In this document: positions 43,314-53,007 of the stretch, one piece after another
Position numbering within the stretch: position 1 is the first letter of the stretch
Layout of the letters: each line of letters begins with the position of its first letter
Assembly: GCF_018860245.1 (NCBI RefSeq)
Contig: NZ_JAHKPD010000020.1
Span: forward strand, 1-64,000
Length of the DNA stretch: 64,000 nt
From: Pseudotamlana agarivorans
Lineage (GTDB): Bacteria > Bacteroidota > Bacteroidia > Flavobacteriales > Flavobacteriaceae
Direction of reading: 5' to 3'
The notes under the pieces: model-generated
Told to the model about the DNA's origin: nothing
What the model saw: the letters and a program-made list of their open reading frames with translations, nothing else
Database searches by the model: none
Made by a program: the position numbers and the translations under genes

Positions 43314-43685
43314 CTATTTCTTTTTCCTTTTAGGCTTACTGGCTTTGGCTAGTGGGTTGAATTTTAAACATAAAGATATCCAGTAGTTTAATTCGGTTTC
43401 CGAATCAATACCAGCTTCGGTTATAAAAATATAACCACGCATTGGGCGTCCCGTAAAATCCATAGGGAGACACTCTTTTTTGTTCAATTCCGTGAGGTAG
43501 GCTTCTTCTCCTATTCGCGCCATTAATAAGCTGCTCTCACTGGTTTTGTCGATGTGAATACCACATAACATTTTATTATCTACCTTAAAACATAAGCCGC
43601 CCATCATTTTAAGTTCATCAAAAATAACATGCATATCTTTTAATTGGCGTCTTATTCTATCTGCTAAAAATTCATCGTATGCCAT
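43314..43685 (-). CDS. TfoX N-terminal domain protein
   Basis: The 123-residue protein has the TfoX-N pattern: ADRIRRQL, VIFDELKMMGGLCFKVDNKMLCGI, and MDFTGRPMRGYIFI, ending in a Lys-rich tail. In gammaproteobacteria TfoX controls competence. Stand-alone N-terminal domains in Bacteroidetes have no proven role. It lies 6 bases after the DUF1624 gene, so the two are likely cotranscribed. Confidence 0.85.
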   Translation of the reverse strand: MAYDEFLADRIRRQLKDMHVIFDELKMMGGLCFKVDNKMLCGIHIDKTSESSLLMARIGEEAYLTELNKKECLPMDFTGRPMRGYIFITEAGIDSETELNYWISLCLKFNPLAKASKPKRKKK

Positions 43686-43691
43686 AGTGGT

Positions 43692-44801
43692 TTATTTTTT
43701 TATTTTATCGGTTGCTTTCCGTACTAATTTATAAACAAAAGCATTGGGTTTAGCATAATGAAAGGAAATAAAACAAACCACTATCATAAACATTAAAGCG
43801 CCTATAACAGCTTCAGTAGGATCTAGCGATTTGTTTAAATAACGTTTTAAGCCGTAACCAGTAAAACTTCCGTAAAGTAAAATAAAATGAATGACGTAGA
43901 TAGATAAAGTCTTTTCTCCAATTTTAGATATGATAGATTGTTTTAAAAAACGCTCTAAACTATAAAAAATACTGAAAATGATTAATACATCGCCCAATCT
44001 CGAAAATAAATAATTAAAGTTGGCACTTCGTTCTAAAAGGGTAATTCCTGTAATATCAGATAAATAAAACATAAAGGAAGACGATCCATAAATAAGAAAC
44101 ACGCCTACTGTAAAAAATGAAGCAATAGTCAATTGTTTAAAAAGGTTTTTGTGGACATGCCTAAAAAATATTGTCGATAAGAAAGCGCCAAAAGCCGAAT
44201 AACCAAACCATGGTAAAATAGTAAAAACAGAACCATTGCTTTTCGTCATATAATTCGCGAAAAATCGTGGTACATTTTCTAAAGTAAGTGTTCTATAAAG
44301 GGGCTCGGTAATAAAAATTAAACACCCAATTACAAACAGAACAATAGAGAAGATATAGCTGTGTTTTTTTAAAATTACATGGAGTCCTACAAGTAGAATT
44401 AATGATAAACCAATGCACTGCAAAACGTCTATCACCAAAAAGTAAGGATTAAAATAACCTTTAAACCAGCTAAACAGATTTGCTCTTAAACTATAACCAA
44501 TTAATATGAGGAGTAAACCACGAAATATCCCTTTCTTTATTCGAGGCTTGTCGTTGCCTTTAGCATACGCTCGCAACAATAAATAAGTAAAGACCAGACC
44601 AGAAATCGTGAAAAACATTGGGGCTGTAACCCCTCTAAAGTAAGTCCAAATATTAAAAAACAAATTATTCGAATCTCTATAAATGGGGTCTAATAAAGTA
44701 TCAATAAAATGCCCTTGAAGCATCATTAAAATAGCAAAAGCTCTAACGGCATCAATAAAGTACAGACGATTAGTTTGCAATAGATTTTTGTTTGGTTGCA
44801 T
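43692..44801 (-). CDS. DUF1624/heparan-alpha-glucosaminide acetyltransferase-like membrane protein
   Basis: The 369-residue polytopic protein has about ten helices. The N-terminal signature RLYFIDAVRAFAILMMLQGH carries the catalytic-type His, followed by TAPMFFTISGLVFTYLLL. Relatives transfer acyl groups across the membrane to sugars. The acceptor is unknown. It is the first gene of a run with the TfoX-N gene. Confidence 0.82.
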   Translation of the reverse strand: MQPNKNLLQTNRLYFIDAVRAFAILMMLQGHFIDTLLDPIYRDSNNLFFNIWTYFRGVTAPMFFTISGLVFTYLLLRAYAKGNDKPRIKKGIFRGLLLILIGYSLRANLFSWFKGYFNPYFLVIDVLQCIGLSLILLVGLHVILKKHSYIFSIVLFVIGCLIFITEPLYRTLTLENVPRFFANYMTKSNGSVFTILPWFGYSAFGAFLSTIFFRHVHKNLFKQLTIASFFTVGVFLIYGSSSFMFYLSDITGITLLERSANFNYLFSRLGDVLIIFSIFYSLERFLKQSIISKIGEKTLSIYVIHFILLYGSFTGYGLKRYLNKSLDPTEAVIGALMFMIVVCFISFHYAKPNAFVYKLVRKATDKIKK

Positions 44802-44941
44802 GCAAAGATACCTTAAAAATTAAATCTCATAACGCACTTAAGATAATATATAGTAAGTAACATATGCTACTAAACTTTATCGTGTTTAAAATTATTTGAT
44901 TTATAGGAATTAACATTGTAAATACTATATTAGCATTTCTT

Positions 44942-44973
44942 ATTATTTAAATTGATATAATTGTTTAAATAAT
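44942..44973. promoter_or_regulatory. Inverted repeat upstream of the acetate module
   Basis: Perfect 10-bp arms ATTATTTAAA (44942-44951) and TTTAAATAAT (44964-44973) are separated by 12 bases. It lies about 100 bases before the DUF4212 start, so it is a candidate operator. The rest of the 273-base gap shows no gene. Confidence 0.45.
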
Positions 44974-45074
44974 GGTGCTTTTATAATGAATTTACCAATC
45001 GTTAGAGAATAAGCATAAACCATTAAGCATGATCAGGTTTTAATAGATAAGTACTAACTAAACTCAACTAAATA

Positions 45075-45329
45075 ATGGCAAAAAATAATGCGAAAGCCTA
45101 TTGGAAAGAAAACATTAGGTACGTACTCATACTTTTGAGTATATGGTTTGTAGTCTCTTATGGTCTAGGGATTATTTTAAAAGATACACTTAACACTATT
45201 AAAATCGGCGGATTTAAACTTGGTTTTTGGTTTGCCCAACAAGGTGCTATTTATGTCTTTGTAGTTCTCATATTTGTTTATGTACGTTTAATGAATAAAC
45301 TAGATAAAAAATATGGTTATGATAAATAG
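45075..45329 (+). CDS. DUF4212 small subunit of sodium/solute symporter
   Basis: The 84-residue protein has two membrane helices and the DUF4212 pattern AYWKENIRYVLILLSIWFVV and GFWFAQQGAIYVFVVLIFVY. These proteins are encoded right before a large SSS subunit in acetate-type uptake systems. Its 3' end overlaps the symporter gene by 17 bases. Confidence 0.92.
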   Translation: MAKNNAKAYWKENIRYVLILLSIWFVVSYGLGIILKDTLNTIKIGGFKLGFWFAQQGAIYVFVVLIFVYVRLMNKLDKKYGYDK

Positions 45330-47046
45330 TTTGGCATTATTCGCGGCTATGGATGTCCAAACTTGGACCTATATTTTAGTCGGCATTACCTTTGCTCTTT
45401 ATATTGGTATTGCCATCTGGTCGAGAGCAGGATCTACAAAAGAATTTTATGTTGCAGGTGGAGGGGTTTCTCCATTAGCAAACGGTATGGCTACAGCTGC
45501 CGATTGGATGAGCGCCGCGTCCTTTATTTCCATGGCTGGTATTATTTCCTTCGCTGGTTACGATGGCGCAGTTTATTTGATGGGCTGGACCGGAGGTTAT
45601 GTACTTTTAGCGCTATTATTAGCACCATATTTAAGAAAGTTTGGAAAATTTACGGTTCCCGATTTTATTGGAGATCGTTATTATTCCAATACGGCACGTT
45701 TGGTAGGCGTAATTTGTGCCCTTTTAGTGTCTTTCACCTATGTGGCAGGACAAATGCGTGGGGTTGGCTTAGTGTTTTCAAGGTTTTTAGAAGTTGATAT
45801 CAATACTGGTGTTATTATTGGGATGATAATCGTGCTTTTTTATGCAGTTTTAGGAGGGATGAAAGGCATCACATATACCCAAGTAGCACAATATTGTGTT
45901 TTGATATTTGCTTTTATGGTACCCGCTATTTTTATATCTATACAAATGACAGGGAATCCTATTCCGCAATTAGGTTTTGGTGGAAAGTTAAATGATGGTT
46001 CTGGCATGTATCTTTTGGATAAACTCGATGGTTTAAGTACCGATTTAGGCTTTGCGGAATACACCGAAGGTTCTAAATCGTTAGTTGATGTATTTGCCAT
46101 AACCTTGGCTTTAATGGTAGGAACTGCAGGATTACCACATGTTATTGTACGTTTCTTTACCGTAAAGCGCGTTAAAGATGCCCGTAAATCAGCTGGGCTT
46201 GCGTTATTGCTAATTGCCATTTTATATACCACAGCTCCTGCTGTTTCTGTATTTGCAAGAACAAATTTAATTGAAACGGTTTCTAATAAACCGTATTTAT
46301 CTATGCCAGAATGGTTTAAAAAGTGGGAAACAACAGGTTTAATAACTTTTGAGGATAAAAACAAGGATGGCACGATTCAATATTTTGCCGATAAATCTAA
46401 AAATGAATTGGTGGTCGATAATGATATTATGGTTTTAGCAAATCCTGAAATAGCACAACTACCAAACTGGGTGATCGCCTTAGTGGCGGCGGGTTCTTTA
46501 GCTGCGGCCTTATCGACAGCAGCGGGATTATTATTGGTAATTTCATCTTCGGTTTCTCACGATTTAATTAAAAAAATGATTAATCCTGATATTTCTGAAA
46601 AAGGTGAATTAATTGCTGCACGTTTATCGGCTGTAATCGCAGTTTGCGTTGCTGGTTATTTCGGAATTAATCCTCCAGGTTTTGTCGCTGCAACGGTGGC
46701 CTTGGCCTTTGGATTGGCTGCCGCATCCTTTTTTCCTGCGATTATTCTGGGGATTTTTTATAAGCGAATGAATAAAGAAGGTGCTATCGCTGGTATGGTG
46801 GTAGGTATTGCATCGATGCTATTTTACATGATGAAATACAGGTTGGGCTGGTTTGATGATACTTTACCAGATAAAAGTAACTGGTGGTTTGGTATTTCGC
46901 CGGAAGGATTTGGAACTGTAGCCATGATTTTAAATTTTGTGGTTTCTATCGTCATTATGAAATTTACACCCGCACCTCCAGAGGATGTTCAAGACATTGT
47001 AGAAAACATTAGAATACCAAGTGGAGCAGGAGAGGCCACGCATTAA
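45313..47046 (+). CDS. Sodium:solute symporter large subunit (acetate permease-like)
   Basis: The 577-residue SSS protein has 13-14 helices. The signatures EFYVAGGGVSPLANGMATAA, DWMSAASFISMAGI and GTAGLPHVIVRFFTVKRVKDAR match the ActP-like subfamily paired with DUF4212. Substrates are probably acetate or other short-chain acids, with Na+. It lies upstream of acs, in line with acetate assimilation. Confidence 0.92.
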   Translation: MVMINSLALFAAMDVQTWTYILVGITFALYIGIAIWSRAGSTKEFYVAGGGVSPLANGMATAADWMSAASFISMAGIISFAGYDGAVYLMGWTGGYVLLALLLAPYLRKFGKFTVPDFIGDRYYSNTARLVGVICALLVSFTYVAGQMRGVGLVFSRFLEVDINTGVIIGMIIVLFYAVLGGMKGITYTQVAQYCVLIFAFMVPAIFISIQMTGNPIPQLGFGGKLNDGSGMYLLDKLDGLSTDLGFAEYTEGSKSLVDVFAITLALMVGTAGLPHVIVRFFTVKRVKDARKSAGLALLLIAILYTTAPAVSVFARTNLIETVSNKPYLSMPEWFKKWETTGLITFEDKNKDGTIQYFADKSKNELVVDNDIMVLANPEIAQLPNWVIALVAAGSLAAALSTAAGLLLVISSSVSHDLIKKMINPDISEKGELIAARLSAVIAVCVAGYFGINPPGFVAATVALAFGLAAASFFPAIILGIFYKRMNKEGAIAGMVVGIASMLFYMMKYRLGWFDDTLPDKSNWWFGISPEGFGTVAMILNFVVSIVIMKFTPAPPEDVQDIVENIRIPSGAGEATH

Positions 47047-47183
47047 TAGTTGAATTGGTTAGATTTGTCTACACTTGAGTGTAATCCGTAGAAAAAAATT
47101 AGAGAAACGATATTAAATTTATAATTTGGGGAACGCTTAAATTCTGATAAAATTTGAGTTAAAAACTAAAACTAATTAGATAC

Positions 47184-49091
47184 ATGAGTAATTATCACAT
47201 AAAACATTTAGAAGAATATTATCAAGTTTATAGAAAATCGATTAGAGAGCCAGAAAATTTTTGGGAAGAAGTTGCCGAAGAGCACTTCATGTGGCGGAAA
47301 AAATGGGATACCGTTTTAAGTTGGGACTTTAGTAAACCCGAAATTAAATGGTTTGAAGGGGCCGAACTTAATATTACCGAGAACTGTATTGATAGACACC
47401 TATCAACACGAGGGGATAAAACAGCGATTTTATTTGAACCCAATAACCCCAATGACCCTGCCGAACATATTTCATATAAGCAACTCCATACTAGGGTTAA
47501 TAAATTTGCTAATGTTTTAAAATCTAAAGGCATTATAAAGGGCGATCGTGTTTGTATTTATTTACCAATGATTCCTGAATTGGCCATTTCTGTATTGGCT
47601 TGTGCCCGAATAGGTGCGATTCATTCGGTGGTTTTTGCAGGATTTTCATCTACAGCACTTTCTACTAGAATTAATGATAGTGATTGTAAAATGGTAATTA
47701 CGAGTGATGGCTCTTATAGAGGCGCAAAAACTATCGATTTGAAGGGTATTGTTGATGATGCTTTAGAAGATTGTCCGGGAATTGAATCTGTTTTAGTAGC
47801 CAAACGTATTCATTCTGATATCGCGATGAAAGCTGGTCGTGATGAATGGTTACAACCACTTTTAGATAATGCTTCAGGCGATTGCAAAGCTGAAATCATG
47901 AACTCAGAAGACCCTTTGTTTATTTTATATACTTCGGGATCTACAGGGAAACCAAAGGGTATGGTGCATACTACAGGTGGTTATATGGTTTATACGGCAT
48001 ACACGTTTAAAAATGTGTTCCAGTATAGAGAAAATGATGTGTATTGGTGTACCGCCGATATTGGTTGGATTACGGGACACAGCTACATTGTTTACGGACC
48101 ACTAGCAAACGGAGCAACTTCTGTGATGTTTGAAGGGGTTCCTAGTTACCCTGATTTCGGTCGTTTTTGGGAAATCGTTGAAAAACATAAAGTCACCCAG
48201 TTTTATACGGCACCAACGGCCATTCGTGCTTTAGCTAAGGAAGGTGTCGATTTAGTAGAAAAACGTGATTTGTCTTCTTTAAAAGTATTAGGGTCTGTTG
48301 GAGAGCCTATTAATGAAGAAGCTTGGCACTGGTACAACGATAATGTTGGAAAAAAGAATAGCCCAATTGTAGATACTTGGTGGCAAACTGAAACAGGAGG
48401 TATAATGATTTCTCCAATTCCTTTTGTAACACCTACAAAACCAACCTATGCGACTTTACCATTTATTGGTATCCAACCCGCACTAATGGATGAAACTGGG
48501 CAGGAGCTTAAAGGAAATCAAGTGGAAGGTCGTTTATGTATTAAATTCCCGTGGCCAAGTATGGCTAGAACCATTTGGAATAATCACGAACGTTATAAGG
48601 AAACTTATTTTTCAGCTTATGAAAATAAATACTTTACTGGCGATGGTGCTTTGCGTGACGAAGTAGGCTACTACCGTATTACAGGTCGTGTAGATGATGT
48701 TATTATTGTTTCTGGACATAACTTAGGGACAGCTCCAATTGAAGATGCTATTAATGAACACCCAGCGGTGTCAGAATCTGCAGTTGTAGGTTTCCCACAT
48801 GATATTAAAGGAAATGCACTTTATGGTTACGTAATTTTAAAGGATACTGGTGAAAGTAGAGACCAGAATAATGTTCGAAAGGAAATTAATCAAATGATTA
48901 CAGAGCATATTGGTCCGATTGCGAAATTAGATAAAATCCAATTTACTGTAGGTTTACCAAAAACACGTTCTGGAAAAATTATGCGTCGTATTTTACGTAA
49001 AATAGCGTGTCAAGATATTAGTAATTTAGGTGATACTAGTACGTTGTTAAACCCAGAGGTTGTTCAGGAAATTATAGATAATGCACTATAA
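47184..49091 (+). CDS. acs: Acetyl-CoA synthetase
   Basis: The 635-residue AMP-forming enzyme has the P-loop-like core TSGSTGKPKGMVHTTGGY near residue 250, the A4/A5 region DTWWQTETGG, and the C-terminal acetylation motif PKTRSGKIMRRIL, whose Lys is the usual Pat target. It activates acetate to acetyl-CoA. It follows the acetate-type symporter by 137 bases. Confidence 0.96.
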   Translation: MSNYHIKHLEEYYQVYRKSIREPENFWEEVAEEHFMWRKKWDTVLSWDFSKPEIKWFEGAELNITENCIDRHLSTRGDKTAILFEPNNPNDPAEHISYKQLHTRVNKFANVLKSKGIIKGDRVCIYLPMIPELAISVLACARIGAIHSVVFAGFSSTALSTRINDSDCKMVITSDGSYRGAKTIDLKGIVDDALEDCPGIESVLVAKRIHSDIAMKAGRDEWLQPLLDNASGDCKAEIMNSEDPLFILYTSGSTGKPKGMVHTTGGYMVYTAYTFKNVFQYRENDVYWCTADIGWITGHSYIVYGPLANGATSVMFEGVPSYPDFGRFWEIVEKHKVTQFYTAPTAIRALAKEGVDLVEKRDLSSLKVLGSVGEPINEEAWHWYNDNVGKKNSPIVDTWWQTETGGIMISPIPFVTPTKPTYATLPFIGIQPALMDETGQELKGNQVEGRLCIKFPWPSMARTIWNNHERYKETYFSAYENKYFTGDGALRDEVGYYRITGRVDDVIIVSGHNLGTAPIEDAINEHPAVSESAVVGFPHDIKGNALYGYVILKDTGESRDQNNVRKEINQMITEHIGPIAKLDKIQFTVGLPKTRSGKIMRRILRKIACQDISNLGDTSTLLNPEVVQEIIDNAL

Positions 49092-49143
49092 AGAAAGTGA
49101 TATTTAAATGGTTGTTTTTAGGTTGTGTTAAAGTACTCAATCC

Positions 49144-49176
49144 CGTCATTCTGAACTTGTTTCAGAATCTCATGAC
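49144..49176 (+). repeat. REP-like element, copy A
   Basis: This extragenic element contains the hairpin ATTCTGAA (49148-49155)-CTTGT-TTCAGAAT (49161-49168). I recognise GTCATTCTGAAC...TTCAGAATCTCA as a dispersed repeat of several bacterial phyla. Copy B lies inverted at 49731-49762. Confidence 0.8.
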
Positions 49177-49213
49177 AGTAAGTTAAGTGGAATTGTCGCA
49201 TAACGAAAATATT

Positions 49214-49636
49214 ATGAAAAAACATATAGAAGCAAATCCCGAATCTGGAAAGAAATTCTATCAAGACTTTCACGATAAAGGAAAAATTGTAATGCTCAAC
49301 TTATTAAAATTCAGAGAAAAAGCGGACTATACAAACTTGGCGCAAATAAAACCGGATGGAGAAGTAAGCGGTAAAGATGCCTATCAATTGTACATGAAAA
49401 ATACTTTAACTGAATTAAGAAAAGCAGGTAGCCGAATAATCTATTATGGAGAAAGTAATGATTTTCTAATCGGACCTGAATCTGAAAAATGGGATGCCAT
49501 TTTGATTGTTGAACACGAATCTGTATTAAAGTTTATAGAGTTTGCTCAAAACAAAGATTATTTAATAAATGCTGGCCACAGAACTGCGGGGTTGGAAGAT
49601 TCTCGACTTTTACCATCAACAGAAATAGAAATGTAG
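49214..49636 (+). CDS. DUF1330-like small protein
   Basis: The 140-residue protein has the dimeric alpha/beta-barrel pattern of DUF1330 (KIVMLNLLKF, then YYGESNDFLIGPE, WDAILIVEHESVLKFIEF). ATG 49214 is preferred over GTG 49187, which lies near the REP-like element. Function is unknown. Inverted REP-like copies flank the gene, and it separates acs from the exonuclease gene. Confidence 0.8.
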   Translation: MKKHIEANPESGKKFYQDFHDKGKIVMLNLLKFREKADYTNLAQIKPDGEVSGKDAYQLYMKNTLTELRKAGSRIIYYGESNDFLIGPESEKWDAILIVEHESVLKFIEFAQNKDYLINAGHRTAGLEDSRLLPSTEIEM

Positions 49637-49730
49637 ATCTACATATCGTCTAAAATGCAGTGATTATTTGAGCCAGAACAAAGCTCTTAGCTTAATAGCT
49701 TTACGGTCTATGCGAAACTGTTGCTCGAAT

Positions 49731-49762
49731 GATGAGATTCTGAATCAAGTTCAGAATGACGA
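49731..49762 (-). repeat. REP-like element, copy B (inverted)
   Basis: On the plus strand, ATTCTGAA (49737-49744)-TCAAG-TTCAGAAT (49750-49757) is the reverse complement of copy A apart from one base in the loop. It lies just past the 3' end of the exonuclease gene. Confidence 0.8.
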
Positions 49763-49780
49763 GGTTTTGATATAGCTTTT

Positions 49781-50446
49781 TTATTTAGGAAGCAAATAAC
49801 CCCAGTTAAGATGTTTTCTTTTGTCTAAACGAGAAAGGGTTTTTAAAAAAATTAAGGCAGTAATAAGCGCATCGCCAGTGGCGGTGTGCCTGTCTACTAA
49901 AGGCACATTCAGTTCTTTGGCGAGCTCATCCAAAGTAAATGGTTGGTCTTCATCCTTATAAAGCAGATGCACCGATTTTTTAAAAAGATGGCCGGTATCA
50001 ATGAATTTATTTTTCAGTTTGCCTAAACCATGTCTTTCCAACATTTTATTAATCATGTTTCGATCAAAATTGGCATGATGCGCTATCAAAACATCACTTT
50101 TAATATAATTTAAAAACGATTTAATAGCGTCTAATTCGGTTTGCTTCTCAACGTTACTGTTTTTTAAAATCCCATGTATTTTTACAGATTCAGCCTTAAA
50201 GACGTCTTGTTTGATGTAAAGCTCAAGAGATTTACTGACTTCAATTTTCTTATTTATAAAGGACACCGCTCCAATAGATAATACACGGTCTTCATTGAAA
50301 TCAAAACCTGTTGTTTCTGTATCAAAAGCAACGAATCTTGTTGTTTTGATGTCTTTATTCATTTGAGTTTTAAAACCTTCAAGATATTCTAACCAAAAGT
50401 CTGGGTAGTTACTTTTTTTTTCAGAAAACCAATTAAATACGCCCAT
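49781..50446 (-). CDS. DnaQ-like 3'-5' exonuclease
   Basis: The 221-residue DEDDh exonuclease has FDTETTGF (Asp42, Glu44), LIAHHANFDRNM and DRHTATGDALIT. The size matches the PolC-like/epsilon-type stand-alone proteins. It is encoded one base after the cNMP/CBS/DUF294 gene. This pair often accompanies acetate-uptake genes. Confidence 0.9.
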   Translation of the reverse strand: MGVFNWFSEKKSNYPDFWLEYLEGFKTQMNKDIKTTRFVAFDTETTGFDFNEDRVLSIGAVSFINKKIEVSKSLELYIKQDVFKAESVKIHGILKNSNVEKQTELDAIKSFLNYIKSDVLIAHHANFDRNMINKMLERHGLGKLKNKFIDTGHLFKKSVHLLYKDEDQPFTLDELAKELNVPLVDRHTATGDALITALIFLKTLSRLDKRKHLNWGYLLPK

Positions 50447-50447
50447 G

Positions 50448-52367
50448 TTACATAAAGTTTTTTAAATCGAAACGTATTTTGAGTACTTCCTGGATTTCAT
50501 GAACGGGTTTTAAACAACGTCTTAATTTTAGTTGCTCTTCTTTCGTGAGACTATCAATGTCTATGAATTTCCCAGAATCATTATGCAGAATGCCTTGCTT
50601 CGTTTTAAATTTAGAAAGCGCCTTAAAGGCGTAAGAGCACGAGTGGTAAAGGGCTTTACTATTCGGGTCTAAAATTGCTAATTGCTCAAAACGATCTGAA
50701 GTATTGTTTATGCCCTTGATATGGTTTTGTAGCGTGAGTAAACGTGCCGCATCTACCAACGGCATTATCGTTCTGTTTTTTATATTGAATAGGTCTTTTT
50801 GTTCTCTGCTTTTTTCAACAGCAAATTGTTTAAAGAACCCTAATGGAGATGGGTTTTTAATGGCGTCACGACCTAAAAACTTAAAAAATATCGAGGTTTG
50901 CTCTAAGGCTTTGTAAATGGCATCCGAAAGTTCTTCAGCGAGCGCATCTTCACCATAAATAGGGCTGAAATCAAAAAATATGGAAGAAAGCAGAATGGCT
51001 TTTTCATCGGGGTGTAAAATCCAATCTTCAAACTGGCTTTTCCATTGTGAAATTGAAATACACCATTTAGGGTTACTCGCCATCATATCGGCTTCACAAT
51101 ATTCAAAACCTACTTTATTAAGCGATTTTGTAACAAGCTTAGCCAGTTCAAGAAAGTAAGTTTGAGTTTCTTCGTATTTATCGCTTGAAACATCCTCAAA
51201 AATAATAGCATTGTCTTGATCTGTAAAAAGCATTTGCTCTTTTCTGCCTTGACTCCCTAAGGCAATCCATGAAAATTTTACTGGCGGATTAGTTGGCATT
51301 TTTTTCAATGCAATTTCTATAGCACGAACCGTAACAGCATCGTTTACTTGAGCAATAATCTTTACAATGTGGTTAACCGGAATGTTTTGTTCCAAGTAGT
51401 TTTTAAGTAAACTATTGGCTTTTAATCTCGCTGAACGTAATTTTTTTGTGCGATTTGCTCTTTTGATTTCCTTTAAAATAACCGTAGGGTTATTACCTAA
51501 AGTAGCTAAAACATCATGGTGATTTAAAACTCCCACGAGTTTCGTGTTCACTGTCCCATCTTTAGTTATACATAAATGTCCAATATGATGTTTAATCATT
51601 TGAAGCTGTCCATCGGCTACCGTTAAATCCTTTTTTGAGGTAATAACAGGGGATGTCATAATATTACTCACGGCGGTTTCAATAGGAAATAAGCCAGTTG
51701 CTATTTTGTTTTTTATATCACTATTGGTAATGATACCAACAGGTTTATCATGATCGTCAATGACTATAATACATCCAATTTTGTGATCCCTCATTTTGAT
51801 AGCGGCATCTTTTAAAGTGGAGTTTAAATGACAAGTAATGGGTTTTTTTGTGTAATTGGCAGTTTGAAAGTTCACAATATCTTGCGAACTGTTAGGTAAA
51901 TAATCTACAAATATTTTACCGTTTTCTTCAGCAGTATACGGGTCGTAAGCATTTGTAGCAAAAGCTGTAATTAAAAATTTATTAATGCGCGCGTTGTTTT
52001 TGGTAACAGATGTAAATTTATTAATTGGTATAGCATAAACTATAGATTCTTCATTGGCCGTAGCCGATAACTTATAGTTTTCTTTTGCAATTAATGGTCG
52101 GATACCAAAAACATCGCCGGCATCACTTATATTGATGATTTCTTGGGTGTTATCTAAGGTAGTATGTGATAATTTTACACCACCATTTCTAACCATATAA
52201 AAATCTGATTTTGCAGCATCGCCTTTACCAAATAATGTATCGCCTTTTTCCAAGTAAATTATAGAAACTTCCTTTGAAATTTCGAACAAATCCTGGGTGC
52301 TTAATAGGTTAAATGGAGGATATTTAATTAAAAAATCAAGTACGCGTTCTGCAATAGAGTTTTTCAT
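50448..52367 (-). CDS. cNMP-binding/CBS/DUF294 nucleotidyltransferase-like protein
   Basis: The 639-residue protein has, in order, a cyclic-nucleotide-binding domain (about 15-135), two CBS domains (about 175-295: AIKMRDHKIGCIIVIDD, GVLNHHDVL), a DUF294 nucleotidyltransferase (GSQGRKEQMLFTDQDNA near 370-387) and a DUF294 C-terminal helical domain. It has the GlnD-like GS-x-D..D pattern. It is likely a signal-sensing regulator of the nearby transport or acs system; the target is unknown. Confidence 0.88.
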   Translation of the reverse strand: MKNSIAERVLDFLIKYPPFNLLSTQDLFEISKEVSIIYLEKGDTLFGKGDAAKSDFYMVRNGGVKLSHTTLDNTQEIINISDAGDVFGIRPLIAKENYKLSATANEESIVYAIPINKFTSVTKNNARINKFLITAFATNAYDPYTAEENGKIFVDYLPNSSQDIVNFQTANYTKKPITCHLNSTLKDAAIKMRDHKIGCIIVIDDHDKPVGIITNSDIKNKIATGLFPIETAVSNIMTSPVITSKKDLTVADGQLQMIKHHIGHLCITKDGTVNTKLVGVLNHHDVLATLGNNPTVILKEIKRANRTKKLRSARLKANSLLKNYLEQNIPVNHIVKIIAQVNDAVTVRAIEIALKKMPTNPPVKFSWIALGSQGRKEQMLFTDQDNAIIFEDVSSDKYEETQTYFLELAKLVTKSLNKVGFEYCEADMMASNPKWCISISQWKSQFEDWILHPDEKAILLSSIFFDFSPIYGEDALAEELSDAIYKALEQTSIFFKFLGRDAIKNPSPLGFFKQFAVEKSREQKDLFNIKNRTIMPLVDAARLLTLQNHIKGINNTSDRFEQLAILDPNSKALYHSCSYAFKALSKFKTKQGILHNDSGKFIDIDSLTKEEQLKLRRCLKPVHEIQEVLKIRFDLKNFM

Positions 52368-52392
52368 GGGGTATGGTTAACACCTGGTTTTA

Positions 52393-53007
52393 TTATATAA
52401 GTTTAAAGTCTAATAATAATTCTCCTTCAACAGAAGCTTGTAAATGATCTCCTTTTACATTTTGGCCAGCACCAGTTGCAGGTGTTCCTGTAAATATTAA
52501 GTCGCCAGGCTCTAAAGTCATAAATTTTGATACGTAAGCGATAATTTCAACAAAATTGTAAATCATATCACTTGTATTTCCAACTTGTTTTTCTTCACCG
52601 TTAATTAGTAAGTTGAAATTGATGTCGTTTAAATCTGAAAAATTAGAAACCGGTTTAAAACCAGCCACGGGAGATGCACCATCAAACCCTTTTGCTAAAG
52701 CCCAAGGTCCTTTATTTTCTCTACTAGCTCCAAGAACATCTTTGGCTGTGTAATCAATACCAATACCAATTTCACTTATGTAAGAGGCTGCATGAGCTTC
52801 AGAGATATCTTTACCTTGTTTACCAATTTTTGCGACTAATTCTACTTCGAAAATTAATTGTTCTGTAATTGCTGGAAAAACAATGTCTGCGTTGTTTTCA
52901 ACTAATGTGCTTTCCGCCTTTAAAAAGATGGTTTGTGCGCCAGTTTTAAGGGCTGTAACTTCACTTTTGTCATTTACGTAGTTTTTACCAATGCCTATAA
53001 TTTTCAT
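52393..53007 (-). CDS. Fumarylacetoacetate hydrolase family protein
   Basis: The 204-residue protein has the FAH metal site (FEVELV; GIDYTAKDVL), KGFDGASPVAGF, and the typical GDLIFTGTPATGAG near the C-terminus. The short length matches acylpyruvate hydrolase (FAHD1)-type enzymes. The substrate is unproven. It is a single gene. Confidence 0.9.
   Translation of the reverse strand: MKIIGIGKNYVNDKSEVTALKTGAQTIFLKAESTLVENNADIVFPAITEQLIFEVELVAKIGKQGKDISEAHAASYISEIGIGIDYTAKDVLGASRENKGPWALAKGFDGASPVAGFKPVSNFSDLNDINFNLLINGEEKQVGNTSDMIYNFVEIIAYVSKFMTLEPGDLIFTGTPATGAGQNVKGDHLQASVEGELLLDFKLI

Noticed and set aside
45840-46373. Long open frame opposite the acetate-type symporter
   Set aside because: It is the antisense of a strongly conserved gene with low-complexity, non-protein-like sequence.
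47071-47082. ACACTTGAGTGT palindrome upstream of acs
   Set aside because: Arms are only 5 bp with no promoter context; chance is plausible.
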